Below, piece after piece: positions 1 through 14,552 of a DNA stretch of 64,000 nt. The position numbers and the translations under genes were made by a program. Every line of letters begins with the position of its first letter. Positions within the stretch are counted from its first letter, which is position 1. The stretch comes from Nomia melanderi (Eukaryota > Arthropoda > Insecta > Hymenoptera > Halictidae): positions 186,001 through 250,000 of the forward strand of contig NW_027475145.1 in assembly GCF_051020985.1 (NCBI RefSeq), written 5' to 3'. Under the pieces are notes generated by a model. The model did not search any database. It was not told the origin of the DNA and was given only the letters and a program-made list of their open reading frames with translations.

Positions 1-3000
1 ATATTGGATTTTTCCCTGACCCTGAGTGTCCGACCCCATGAGACGGTAGTTTTCTCGGCCCCTGGTGGGCCGAGGTCGTTCCTGCGGCACAGATTCATGC
101 GCTAGGGCCTCCTGCAGACAATGCACTTTGATTTAGTGCGCTATCTCTAATAGCACCCGAGATATCACCAGATATATACTGGATTTTTCCCTGACCCTGA
201 CAGTTCGACCCCATGAGACGGTGGTTTTCTCGGCCCCTGGTGGTCCGAGGTCGATTCCGCTGCACAGATTCATGCGCTAGTGCCTCCTGCAGACAATGCA
301 CTTTGATTTATTTCCCTATCTCTAATAGCACCCGAGATATCACCAGATATATATTGGATTTTCCCTGGCCCTGAGTGTCCGGCCCCATGAGACGGTAGTT
401 TTCTCGGCCCCTGATGATTCGAGGTCGTTCCCGCTGCACAGATTCATCCGCCGGGGCCTCCTACAGACAATGCACTTTGATTTATTGCGCTATCTATAAT
501 AGCACCCGAGATATCACCAGATATATATTGGATTTTTCCCTGACCCTGAGTGTCCGACCCCATGAGACGGTGGTTTTCTTGGTCCTTCGTCGTCCGAGGT
601 CGTTCCCGCTGCACAGATTCATGCGCCATGGCCTCCTGCAGACAATGCACTTTGATTTAATTCGCTATCTCTAATAGCACCCGAGATATCACCAGATATA
701 TATTGGATTTTCCCTGACCCTGACAGTCCGGCCCCATGAGACGGTGATTTTCTCGGCCCCTTGTGGTCCGAGGTCGGTCCCGCTGCACAGATTCATGCGC
801 TAGGGCCTCCTGCAGACAATGCACTTTGATTTATAGCGCTATCTGTAATAGCACCCGAGAGATATCACCAGATTTATATTGGATTTTTCCCTGACCCTCA
901 GTTTCCGACCCCATGAGACGGTGGATTTCTCGGCCCCTGGTGGTCCGAGGTCGTTCCCGCTGCACAGATTCATGCGCCAGGGCCTACTGCAGACAATGCA
1001 CTTTGATTTATTTCGCTATCCCTAATAGCACCCGAGATATCACCAGATATATATTGGATTTGTCCCTGACCGTGACAGTCCGGCCCCATGGGACGATGAT
1101 TTTCTCGGCCTCTTGTGGTCCGAGGTCGTTCCCGCTGCACAGATTCATGCGCTAGGGCCTCCTGCAGACAATGCACTTTGATTTATTGAGCTATCTCTAA
1201 TAGCACCCGAGATATCACCAGATATACATTGGATTTTTCCCTGACCCTGATAGTGCGACCCCATGAGACGGTGGTTCTCTCGGCCCCTGGTGGTCCGAGG
1301 TCGTTCCCGCTGCACAGATTTATGCGCTAGGGCCTCCTGCAGACAATGCACTTTGATTTATTGAGCTATCTCTAATAGCACCCGAGATATCACCAGATAT
1401 ATATGGGATTTTTCCCTGACCCTGGCAGTCCGAGCCCATGAGACGGTGGTTTTCTCGGTCCCTCGTGGTCCGAGGTCGATCCCGCTGCACAGATTCATGC
1501 GCTATGGCCTCCTGCAGACAATGCACTTTGATTTATTGCGCTATCACTATTAGCACCCGAGATATCACCAGATATATATTGGATTTTTCCCTGACCCTGA
1601 GTGTCCGACCCCATGAGACGGTGGTTTTCTCGGCCCCTGGTGGTCCGAGGCCGTTCCCGCTGCACAGATTCATGCGCCAGGGCCTCCTGCAGACAATGCA
1701 CTTTGATTTATTTCGCTATTCCTAATAGCACCCGAGATATCACCAGATATTTATTGGATTTTTCCCTGACCCTGACAGTCCGGCCCCATGAGACAATGAT
1801 TCTCTCGGTCCCTCGTGGTCCGAGGTCGATCCCGCTGCACAGATTCATGCGCCAGGGCCCCCTGTAGATAATTCACTTTGATTTATTGCGCTTTCTCTAA
1901 TAGCACCCGAGATATCACCAGATATATATTGGATTTATCCCTGACCCTGAGTGTCCGACCCCATGAGACGGTGGTTTTCTCGGCCCCTGGTGGTCCGAGG
2001 CCGTTCCCGCTGCACAGATTCATGCGCCAGGGCCTCCTGCAGACAATGCACTTTGGTTTATTGCGCTATCTCTAATAGCACCCGAGATATCTCCAGATAT
2101 ATATTGGATTTTTCCCTGACCCTGAGTGTCCGACCCCATGAGACGGTAGTTTTCTCGGCCCCTGGTGGGCCGAGGTCGTTCCTGCGGCACAGATTCATGC
2201 GCTAGGGCCTCCTGCAGACAATGCACTTTGATTTAGTGCGCTATCTCTAATAGCACCCGAGATATCACCAGATATATACTGGATTTTTCCCTGACCCTGA
2301 CAGTTCGACCCCATGAGACGGTGGTTTTCTCGGCCCCTGGTGGTCCGAGGTCGATTCCGCTGCACAGATTCATGCGCTAGTGCCTCCTGCAGACAATGCA
2401 CTTTGATTTATTTCCCTATCTCTAATAGCACCCGAGATATCACCAGATATATATTGGATTTTCCCTGGCCCTGAGTGTCCGGCCCCATGAGACGGTAGTT
2501 TTCTCGGCCCCTGATGATTCGAGGTCGTTCCCGCTGCACAGATTCATGCGCTAGGGCCTCCTGCAGACAATGCACTTTGATTTATTGCGCTATCTGTAAT
2601 AGCACCCGAGATATCGCCAGATATATATTGGATTTTTCCCTGACCCTGACAGTCCGGCCCCATGAGACAATGATTTTCTCGGCCCCTGGTGGTCCGAGGT
2701 CGATCCCGCTGCACAGATTCATCCGCCGGGGCCTCCTACAGACAATGCACTTTGATTTATTGCGCTATCTATAATAGCACCCGAGATATCACCAGATATA
2801 TATTGGATTTTTCCCTGACCCTGAGTGTCCGACCCCATGAGACGGTGGTTTTCTTGGTCCTTGGTCGTCCGAGGTCGTTCCCGCTGCACAGATTCATGCG
2901 CCATGGCCTCCTGCAGACAATGCACTTTGATTTAATTCGCTATCTCTAATAGCACCCGAGATATCACCAGATATATATTGGATTTTTCCCTGACCCTGAC

Positions 3001-3715
3001 AGTCCGGCCCCATGAGACGGTGATTTTCTCGGCCCCTTGTGGTCCGAGGTCGGTCCCGCTGCACAGATTCATGCGCTAGGGCCTCCTGCAGACAATGCAC
3101 TTTGATTTATAGCGCTATCTGTAATAGCACCCGAGAGATATCACCAGATTTATATTGGATTTTTCCCTGACCCTCAGTTTCCGACCCCATGAGACGGTGG
3201 ATTTCTCGGCCCCTGGTGGTCCGAGGTCGTTCCCGCTGCACAGATTCATGCGCCAGGGCCTACTGCAGACAATGAACTTTGATTTATTTCGCTATCCCTA
3301 ATAGCACCCGAGATATCACCAGATATATATTGGATTTGTCCCTGACCGTGACAGTCCGGCCCCATGGGACGATGATTTTCTCGGCCTCTTGTGGTCCGAG
3401 GTCCATCCCGCTGCACAGATTCATGCGCTAGGGCCTCCTGCAGACAATGCACTTTGATTTATTGAGCTATCTCTAATAGCACCCGAGATATCACCAGATA
3501 TACATTGGATTTTTCCCTGACCCTGATAGTGCGACCCCATGAGACGGTGGTTCTCTCGGCCCCTGGTGGTCCGAGGTCGTTCCCGCTGCACAGATTTATG
3601 CGCTAGGGCCTCCTGCAGACAATGCACTTTGATTTATTGAGCTATCTCTAATAGCACCCGAGATATCACCAGATATATATGGGATTTTTCCCTGACCCTG
3701 GCAGTCCGAGCCCAT
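1..3715. repeat. Block duplication, 12/13 monomers (1-1,440 and 2,101-3,715)
   Basis: Positions 1-450 match 2,101-2,550 at an offset of 2,100. Positions 445-1,440 match 2,720-3,715 at an offset of 2,275-2,276. The second copy therefore has one extra monomer near 2,545-2,720. Both carry the same rare AG insertion (CCCGAGAGATATC at about 859 and 3,134). Copies diverge after 1,440/3,715. Confidence 0.9.
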
Positions 3716-6700
3716 GAGACGGTAGTTTTCTCGGCCCCTGGTGGTCCGAGGTCGTTCCCGCTGCACAGATTCATGCGCCAGAGCCTCCTGCAGACAATGT
3801 ACTTTGATTCATTGCGCTATCTGTATTAGCACCCGAGATATCACCAGATATATATTGGATTTTTCCTTGACCCTGACAGTCCGGCCCCATGTGTCGATGG
3901 TTTTCTCGGTCCCTCGTGGTCCGAGGTCGATCCCGCTGCACAGATTCATGCGCCAGGGCGCCCTGCAGATAATTCACTTTGATTTATTGCGCTATCTCTA
4001 ATAGCACCCGAGATATCACCAGATGTATATTGGATTTTTCCCTGACCCTGACAGTCCGGCCCCATGAGACAGTGATTTTCTCGGCCCCTGGTGGTACGAG
4101 CTCGATCCCGCTGCACAGATTCAAGCGCCCGGGCCTCCTGCAGACAATGCACTTTGGTTTATTGCGCTATCTCTAATAGCACCCGAGATATCACCAGATA
4201 TATATTGGATTTTTCCCTGGCCCTGAGTGTCCGGCCCAATGAAACCGAAGTTTTCTCGGCCCCTGGTGGTCCGAGGTCGTTCCCACTGCACAGATTCATG
4301 CGCTAGGACCTCCTGCAGACAATGCACTTTGATTTATTGCGCTATCTCTAATAGCACCCTAGATAACACCAGATATATATTGGATTTTTCCCTGACCCTG
4401 ACAGTCCGGCCCCATGAGACGGTGATTTTCTCGGCCCCTCGTGGTCCGAGGTCGTTCTCGCTGCACAGATTCTGGCGCTAGGGCCTCCTGCAGACAATGC
4501 ACTTTGATTTATTGAGCTATCTCTAATAGCACCCGAGATATCACCAGACATATATTGGATTTTTGCTTGACCCTGACGGTGCGGCCCCATTTGTCGATGG
4601 TTTTCTCGGTCCCTCGTGGTCCGAGGTCCATCCCGCTGCCCAGATTCATGCGCCAGGGACCCCAGCAGATAATTCACTTTGATTTATAGCGCTTTCTCTA
4701 ATAGCACCCGAGATATCACCAGATATATATTGGATTTTTCCCTGACCCCGAGTGTCCGACCCCATGAGACGGTAGTTTTCTCGGCCCCTGGTGGGCCGAG
4801 GTCGTTCCTGCGGCACAGATTCATGCGCTAGGGCTTCCTGCAGACAATGCACTTTGATTTATTGCGCTATCTCTAATAGCACCCGCGATATCACCAGATA
4901 TATATTGGATTTTCCCTGGCCCTGAGTGTCCGGCCCCATGAGACGGTAGTTTTCTCGGCCCCTGATGATCCGAGGTCGTTCCCGCTGCACAGATTCATGC
5001 GCTAGGGCCTCCTGCAGACAATGCACTTTGATTTATTGCGCTATCTGTAATAGCACCCGAGATATCGCCAGATATATATTGGATTTTTCCCTGACCCTGA
5101 CAGTCCGGCCCCATGAGACAATGATTTTCTCGGCCCCTGGTGGTCCGAGGTCGATCCCGCTGCACAGATTCATGCGCCGGGGCCTCCTACAGACAATGCA
5201 CTTTGATTTATTGCGCTATCTATAATAGCACCCGAGATATCACCAGATATATATTGGATTTTTCCCTGACCCTGAGTGTCCGACCCCATGAGACGGTGGT
5301 TTTCTCGGCCCCTGGTGGTCCGAGGCCGTTCCCGCTGCACAGATTCATGCGCCAGGGCCTCCTGCAGACAATGCACTTTGGTTTATTGCGCTATCTCTAA
5401 TAGCACCCGAGATATCACCATCTATATATTGGATTTTACCCTGAACCTGAGTGTCCGGCCCCATGAGACGGTGGTTTTCTCGGCGCCTGGTGGTCCGAGG
5501 TCGATCCCGCAGCACAGATTCATGCGCCAGGGCCTCCTACAGACAATGCACTTTGACTTAATTCGCTATCTCTAATAGCACCCGAGATATCACCAGATAT
5601 ATATTGGATTTTTCCCTGACCCTGACAGTCCGGCCCCATGAGACGGTGATTTTCTCGGCCCCTTGTGGTCCGAGGTCGGTCCCGCTGCACAGATTCATGG
5701 GCTAGGGCCTCCTGCAGATAATGCACTTTGATTTATAGCGCTATCTGTAATAGCACCCGAGATATCACCAGATATATATTGGATTTTTCCCTGGCCCTGA
5801 GTGTCCGAAGCCATGAGACGGTGGTTTTCTCGGCCCCTGGTGGTCCGAGGTCGTTCCCGCTGCACAGATTCATGCGCCAGAGCTTCTTGCAGACAATGCA
5901 CGTTGATTTATTGCGCTATCTGTAATAGAACCCGAGTTATCACCAGATATATATTGGATTTTTCCTTGACCCTGACAGTCCGGCCCCATGTGTCGATGGT
6001 TTTCTCGGTCCCTCGTGGTCCGAGGTCGATCCCGCTGCACAGATTCATGCGCCAGGGCGCCCTGCAGATAATTCACTTTGATTTATTGCGCTATCTCTAA
6101 TAGCACCCGAGATATCACCAGATGTATATTGGATTTTTCCCTGACCCTGACAGTCCGGCCCCATGAGACAGTGATTTTCTCGGCCCCTGGTGGTACGAGG
6201 TCGATCCTGCTGCACAGATTCATGCGCCCAGGCCTCCTGCAGACAATGCACTTTGGTTTATTGCGCTATCTCTAATAGCACCCGAGATATCACCAGATAT
6301 ATATTGGATTTTTCCCTGGCCCTGAGTGTCCGGCCCAATGAGACCGAAGTTTTCTCGGCCCCTGGTGGTCCGAGGTCGTTCCTACTGCACAGATTCATGC
6401 GCCAGGGCCTCCTGCAGACAATGCACTTTGATTTATTGCGCTATCTCTAATAGCACCAGAGATATCACCAGATATATATTGGATTTTCCCTGGCCCTGAG
6501 TGTCCGGCCCCATGAGACGGTAGTTTTCTCGGCCCCTGATGATCCGAGGTCGTTCCCGCTACACAGGTTCATGCGCTAGGGCCTCCTGCAGACAATGCAC
6601 TTTGATTTATTGCGCTATCTGTAACAGCACCCGAGATATCGCCAGATATATATTGGATTTTTCCCTGACCCTGACAGTCCGGCCCCATGAGACAATGATT

Positions 6701-7739
6701 TTCTCGGCCCCTGGTGGTCCGAGGTCGATCCCGCTGCACAGATTCATATGCCGGGGCCTCCTACAGACAATGCACTTTGATTTATTGCGCTATCTATAAT
6801 AGCACCCGAGATATCACCAGATATATATTGGATTTTTCCCTGACCCTGAGTGTCCGACCCCATGAGACGGTGGTTTTCTCGGCCCCTGGTGGTCCGAGGC
6901 GGTTCCCGCTGCACAGATTCATGCGCCAGGGCCTCCTGCAGACAATGCACTTTGGTTTATTGCGCTATCTCTAATAGCACCCGAGATATCTCCAGATATA
7001 TATTGGATTTTTCCCTGACCCTGACAGTCCGGCCCCATGAGACAATGATTTTCTCGGCCCCTGGTGGTCCGAGGTCGATCCCGCTGCACAGATTCATGCG
7101 CCAGGGCCTCCTGCAGACAATGCACTTTGGTTTATTGCGCTATCTCTAATAGCACCCGAGATATCACCATATATATATTGGATTTTACCCTGAACCTGAG
7201 TGTCCGGCCCCATGAGACGGTGGTTTTCTCGGCGCCTGGTGGTCCGAGGTCGATCCCGCAGCACAGATTCATGCGCCAGGGCCTCCTACAGACAATGCAC
7301 TGTGATTTAATTCGCTATCTCTAATAGCACCCGAGATATCACCAGATATATATTGGATTTTTCCCTGACCCTGACAGTCCGGCCCCATGAGACGGTGATT
7401 TTCTCGGCCCCTTGTGGTCCGAGGTCGGTCCCGCTGCACAGATTCATGGGCTAGGGCCTCCTGCAGATAATGCACTTTGATTTATAGCGCTATCTGTAAT
7501 AGCACCCGAGATATCACCAGATATATATTGGATTTTTCCCTGACCCTGAGTGTCCGACCCCATGAGACGGTGGTTTTCTCGGCCCCTGGTGGTCCGAGGC
7601 GGTTCCCGCTGCACAGATTCATGCGCCAGGGCCTCCTGCAGACAATGCACTTTGGTTTATTGCTCTATCTCTAATAGCACCCGAGATATCTCCAGATATA
7701 TATTGGATTTTTCCCAGACCCTGAGTGTCCGACCCCATG

Positions 7740-10700
7740 AGACGGTAGTTTTCTCGGCCCCTGGTGGGCCGAGGTCGTTCCTGCGGCACAGATTCATGCG
7801 CTAGGGCCTCCTGCAGACAATGCACTTTGATTTAGTGCGCTATCTCTAATAGCACCCGAGATATCACCAGATATATATTGGATTTTTCCCTGACCCTGAC
7901 AGTTCGACCCCATGAGACGGTGGTTTTCTCGGCCCCTGGTGGTCCGAGGTCGATTCCGCTGCACAGATTCATGCGCCAGGGCCTCCTGCAGACAATGCAC
8001 TTTGATTTATTTCGCTATCCCTAATAGCACCCGAGATATCACCAGTTATATATTGGATTTTTCCCTGACCGTGACAGTCCGGCCCCATGGAACGGTGATT
8101 TTCTCGGCCCCTTGTGGTCCGAGGTCGTTCCCGCGGCACAGATTCATGCGCTAGAGCCTCCTGCAGACAATTCAATTTTATTTATAGCGCTATCTGTAAT
8201 AGGACCCGAGATATCACCAGATATATATTGGATTTTTCCCTGACCGTGACAGTCCGGCCCCATGGGACGGTGATTTTCTCGGCCCCATGTGGTCCGAGGT
8301 CGTTCCCGCTGCACAGATTCATGCGCTAGGGCCACCTGCAGACAATGCACTTTGATTTATTGAGCTATCTCTAATAGCACCCGAGATATCTCCAGATATA
8401 TATTGGATTTTTCCCAGACCCTGAGTGTCCGACCCCATGAGACGGTGGTTTTCTCGGCCCCTGGTGGTCCGAGGTCGTTCCCGCTGCACAGATTCATGCG
8501 CCAGGGCCTCCTGCAGACAATGGACTTTGATTTATTTCGCTGTCCCTAATAGCACCCGAGATATCACCAGTTATATATTGGATTTTTCCCTGACCGTGAC
8601 AGTCCGGCCCCATGGGACGGTGATTTTCTCGGCCCCTTGTGGTCCGAGGTCGTTCCCGCTGCACAGATTCATGCGCTAGAGCCTCCTGCAGACAATGCAC
8701 TTTGATTTATAGCGCTATCTGTAATAGGACCCGAGATATCACCAGATTTATATTGGATTTAACCCTGGCCCTGAGTGTCCGACCCCATAAGACGGTAGTT
8801 TTCTCGGCCCCTGGTGGGCCGAGGTCGTTCCTGCGGCACAGATTCATGCGCTAGGGCCTCCTGCAGACAATGCACTTTGATTTAGTGCGCTATCTCTAAT
8901 AGCACCCGAGATATCACCAGATATATACTGGATTTTTCCCTGACCCTGACAGTTCGACCCCATGAGACGGTGGTTTTCTCGGCCCCTGGTGGTCCGAGGT
9001 CGATTGCGCTGCACAGATTCATGCGCCAGGGCCTCCTGCAGACAATGCACGTTGACTTATTTCCCTATCTCTAATAGCACCCGAGATATCACCAGATATA
9101 TATTGGATTTTTCCTTGACCCTGACGGTCCGGCCCCATGTGTCGATGGTTTTCTCGGCCCCTGGTGGTCCGAGGTCGTTCCCGCTGCACAGATTCATGCG
9201 CCAGGGCCTCCTGCAGACAATGCACTTTGATTTATGTCGCTATCTCTAATAGCTCCCGAGATATCAAAAGATATATATTGGATTTTTCCTTGACCCTGAC
9301 GGTGCGGCCCCATTTGTCGATGGTTTTCTCGGTCCCTCGTGGTTCGAGGTCGATCCCGCTGCACAGATTCATGCGACAGGGCCTCCTACAGACAATGCAC
9401 TTTGATTTATTGCGCTATCTGTAATAGCACCGGAGATATTACCAGATTTATATTGGATTTTTCCCTGACCCTGACTGTCCGACCCCATGAGACGGTGGTT
9501 TTCTCGGCCCCTGATGATTCGAGGTCGTTCCCGCTGCACAGATTCATGCGCTAGGGCCTCCTGCAGACAATGCACTTTGATTTATTGCGGTATCTGTAAT
9601 AGCACCCGAGATATCGCCAGATATATATTGGATTTTTCCCTGACCCTGACAGTCCGGCCCCATGAGACAATGATTTTCTCGGCCCCTGGTGGTCCGAGGT
9701 CGATCCCGCTGCACAGATTCATGCGCCGGGGCCTCCTACAGACAATGCACTTTGATTTATTGCGCTATCTATAATAGCACCCGAGATATCACCAGATATA
9801 TATTGGATTTTTCCCTGACCCTGAGTGTCCGACCCCATGAGGCGGTAGTTTTCTCGGCCCCTGGTGGGCCGAGGTCGTTCCTGCGGCACAGATCCATGCG
9901 TTAGGGCCTCCTGCAGACAATGCACTTTGATTTAGTGCGCTATCTCTAATAGCACCCGAGATATCACCAGATATATATTGGATTTTTCCCTGACCCTGAC
10001 AGTTCGACCCCATGAGACGGTGGTTTTCTCGGCCCCTGGTGGTCCGAGGTCGATTCCGCTGCACAGATTCATGCGCTAGGGCCTCCTGCAGACAATGCAC
10101 TTTGATTTATGTCGCTATCTCTAATAGCTCCCGAGATATCAAAAGATATAAATTGGATTTTTCCTTGACCCTGACGGTGCGGCCCCATTTGTCGATGGTT
10201 TTCTCGGTCCCTCGTGGTTCGAGGTCGATCCCGCTGCACAGATTCATGCGGCAGGGCCTCCTACAGACAATGCACTTTGATTTATTGCGCTATCTGTAAC
10301 AGCACCGGAGATATTACCAGATTTATATTGGATTTTTCCCTGACCCTGACTGTCCGACCCCATGAGACGGTGGTTTTCTCGGCCCCTGGTGGTCCGAGGC
10401 CGTTCCCGCTGCAGAGATTCATGCGCCAGGGCCTCCTGCAGACAATGCACTGTGGTTTATTGCGCTATCTCTAATAGCACCCGCGATATCTCCAGATATA
10501 TATTGGATTTTTCCCTGACCCTGAGTGTCCGACCCCATGAGACGGTAGTTTTCTCGGCCCCTGGTGGGCCGTGGTCGTTCCTGCGGCACAGATTCATGCG
10601 CTAGGGCCTCCTGCAGACAATGCACTTTGATTTATTTCCCTATCTCTAATAGCACCCGAGATATCACCAGATATATATTGGATTTTTCCTTGACCCTGAC

Positions 10701-13700
10701 GGTCCGGCCCCATGTGTCGATGGTTTTCTCGGTCCCTCGTGGTCCGAGGTCGATCCCGCTGCACAGATTCATGCGCTATGGCCTCCTGCAGACAATGCAC
10801 TTTGATTTATTGCGCTATCACTATTAGCACCCGAGATATCACCAGATATATATTGGATTTTTCCCAGACCCTGACAGTCCGACCCCATGAGACGGTGGTT
10901 CTCTCGGCCCCTGGTGGTCCAAAGGTCGTTCCCGCTGCACAGATTCATGCGCCAGTGCCGCCTGCAGACAATGCACTTTGATTTATTGCGCTATCTGTAA
11001 TAGCACCCGAGATATCACCAGATATATAGTGGATTTTTCCCTGACCCTGACGGTGCGGCCCCATTTGTCGATGGTTTTCTCGGTCCCTCGTGGTCCGAGG
11101 TCGATCCCGCTGCACAGATTCATGCGCCAGGGCCCCCTGTAGATAATTCACTTTGATTTATTGCGCTTTCTCTAATAGCACCCGAGATATCACCAGATAT
11201 ATATTGGATTTTTCCCTGACCCCGAGTGTCCCACCCCATGAGACGGTAGTTTTCTCGGCCCCTGGTGGGCCGAGGTCGTTCCTGCGGCACAGATTCATGC
11301 GCTAGGGCCTCCTGCAGACAATGCACTTTGATTTAGTGCGCTATCTCTAATAGCACCCGAGATATCACCAGATATATATTGGATTTTTCCCTGACCCTGA
11401 CAGTTCGACCCCATGAGACGGTGGTTTTCTCGGCCCCTGGTGGTCCGAGGTCGATTCCGCTGCACAGATTAATGCGCCAGGGCCTCCTGCAGACAATGCA
11501 CTTTGATTTATTTCGCTATCCCTAATAGCACCCGAGATATCACCAGTTATATATTGGATTTTTCCCTGACCGTGACAGTCCGGCCCCATGGAACGGTGAT
11601 TTTCTCGGCCCCTTGTGGTCCGAGGTCGTTCCCGCGGCACAGATTCATGCGCTAGAGCCTCCTGCAGACAATGCAATTTTATTTATAGCGCTATCTGTAA
11701 TAGGACCCGAGATATCACCAGATATATATTGGATTTTTCCCTGACCGTGACAGTCCGGCCCCATGGGACGGTGATTTTCTCGGCCCCATGTGGTCCGAGG
11801 TCGTTCCCGCTGCACAGATTCATGCGCTAGGGCCACCTGCAGACAATGCACTTTGATTTATTGAGCTATCTCTAATAGCACCCGAGATATCTCCAGATAT
11901 ATATTGGATTTTTCCCAGACCCTGAGTGTCCGACCCCATGAGACGGTGGTTTTCTCGGCCCCTGGTGGTCCGAGGTCGTTCCCGCTGCACAGATTCATGC
12001 GCCAGGGCCTCCTGCAGACAATGGACTTTGATTTATTTCGCTGTCCCTAATAGCACCCGAGATATCACCAGTTATATATTGGATTTTTCCCTGACCGTGA
12101 CAGTCCGGCCCCATGGGACGGTGATTTTCTCGGCCCCTTGTGGTCCGAGGTCGTTCCCGCTGCACAGATTCATGCGCTAGAGCCTCCTGCAGACAATGCA
12201 CTTTGATTTATAGCGCTATCTGTAATAGGACCCGAGATATCACCAGATTTATATTGGATTTAACCCTGGCCCTGAGTGTCCGACCCCATAAGACGGTAGT
12301 TTTCTCGGCCCCTGGTGGGCCGAGGTCGTTCCTGCGGCACAGATTCATGCGCTAGGGCCTCCTGCAGACAATGCACTTTGATTTAGTGCGCTATCTCTAA
12401 TAGCACCCGAGATATCACCAGATATATACTGGATTTTTCCCTGACCCTGACAGTTCGACCCCATGAGACGGTGGTTTTCTCGGCCCCTGGTGGTCCGAGG
12501 TCGATTGCGCTGCACAGATTCATGCGCCAGGGCCTCCTGCAGACAATGCACGTTGACTTATTTCCCTATCTCTAATAGCACCCGAGATATCACCAGATAT
12601 ATATTGGATTTTTCCTTGACCCTGACGGTCCGGCCCCATGTGTCGATGGTTTTCTCGGCCCCTGGTGGTCCGAGGTCGTTCCCGCTGCACAGATTCATGC
12701 GCCAGGGCCTCCTGCAGACAATGCACTTTGATTTATGTCGCTATCTCTAATAGCTCCCGAGATATCAAAAGATATATATTGGATTTTTCCTTGACCCTGA
12801 CGGTGCGGCCCCATTTGTCGATGGTTTTCTCGGTCCCTCGTGGTTCGAGGTCGATCCCGCTGCACAGATTCATGCGACAGGGCCTCCTACAGACAATGCA
12901 CTTTGATTTATTGCGCTATCTGTAATAGCACCGGAGATATTACCAGATTTATATTGGATTTTTCCCCGACCCTGACTGTCCGACCCCATGAGACGGTGGT
13001 TTTCTCGGCCCCTGATGATTCGAGGTCGTTCCCGCTGCACAGATTCATGCGCTAGGGCCTCCTGCAGACAATGCACTTTGATTTATTGCGCTATCTGTAA
13101 TAGCACCCGAGATATCGCCAGATATATATTGGATTTTTCCTGACCCTGACAGTCCGGCCCCATGAGACAATGATTTTCTCGGCCCCTGGTGGTCCGAGGT
13201 CGATCCCGCTGCACAGATTCATGCGCCGGGGCCTCCTACAGACAATGCACTTTGATTTATTGCGCTATCTATAATAGCACCCGAGATATCACCAGATATA
13301 TATTGGATTTTTCCCTGACCCTGAGTGTCCGACCCCATGAGACGGTAGTTTTCTCGGCCCCTGGTGGGCCGAGGTCGTTCCTGCGGCACAGATCCATGCG
13401 TTAGGGCCTCCTGCAGACAATGCACTTTGATTTAGTGCGCTATCTCTAATAGCACCCGAGATATCACCAGATATATATTGGATTTTTCCCTGACCCTGAC
13501 AGTTCGACCCCATGAGACGGTGGTTTTCTCGGCCCCTGGTGGTCCGAGGTCGATTCCGCTGCACAGATTCATGCGCTAGGGCCTCCTGCAGACAATGCAC
13601 TTTGATTTATGTCGCTATCTCTAATAGCTCCCGAGATATCACCAGATATATATTGGATTTTTCCCTGACCCTGACGGTCCGGCCCCATGTGTCGATGGTT

Positions 13701-14315
13701 TTCTCGGTCCCTCGTGGTCCGAGGTCGATCCCGCTGCACAGATTCATGCGCTATGGCCTCCTGCAGACAATGCACTTTGATTTATTGCGCTATCACTATT
13801 AGCACCCGAGATATCACCAGATATATATTGGATTTTTCCCAGACCCTGACAGTCCGACCCCATGAGACGGTGGTTCTCTCGGCCCCTGGTGGTCCAAAGG
13901 TCGTTCCCGCTGCACAGATTCATGCGCCAGTGCCGCCTGCAGACAATGCACTTTGATTTATTGCGCTATCTGTAATAGCACCCGAGATATCACCAGATAT
14001 ATAGTGGATTTTTCCTTGACCCTGACGGTGCGGCCCCATTTGTCGATGGTTTTCTCGGTCCCTCGTGGTCCGAGGTCGATCCCGCTGCACAGATTCATGC
14101 GCCAGGGCCCCCTGTAGATAATTCACTTTGATTTATTGCGCTTTCTCTAATAGCACCCGAGATATCACCAGATATATATTGGATTTTTCCCTGGCCCCGA
14201 GTGTCCCACCCCATGAGACGGTAGTTTTCTCGGCCCCTGGTGGGCCGAGGTCGTTCCTGCGGCACAGATTCATGCGCTAGGGCCTCCTGCAGACAATGCA
14301 CTTTGATTTATTGCG
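7740..14315. repeat. Tandem higher-order duplication, 20 and 17 monomers
   Basis: About 7,740-10,130 matches 11,240-13,630 at an offset of 3,500-3,501. About 10,660-11,340 matches 13,635-14,315 at an offset of 2,975. The second copy lacks about 525 bp, three monomers. Near-identity runs for kilobases; a visible difference is FSLTLT versus FSPTLT in the shadow frame at 9,339/12,840. Confidence 0.92.
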
Positions 14316-14552
14316 CTATCTCTAATAGCACCCGAGATATCACCAGATATATATTGGATTTTCCCTGGCCCTGAGTGTCCGGCCCCATGAGACGGTAGTT
14401 TTCTCGGCCCCTGATGATTCGATGTCGTTCCCGCTGCACAGATTCATGCGCTAGGGCCTCCTGCAGACAATGCACTTTGATTTATTGCGCTATCTGTAAT
14501 CGCACCCGAGATATCGCCAGATATATATTGGATTTTTCCCTGACCCTGACAG

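Noticed and set aside
95..301. Repeated 68-codon minus-strand frames (and 65-, 86-, 95- and 99-codon plus-strand frames) all along the array, as a possible multigene family
   Set aside because: They recur every 175 bp, overlap on both strands, start and end at the same satellite words and move to another frame at each monomer. Variation shows no codon-position bias that I can see.
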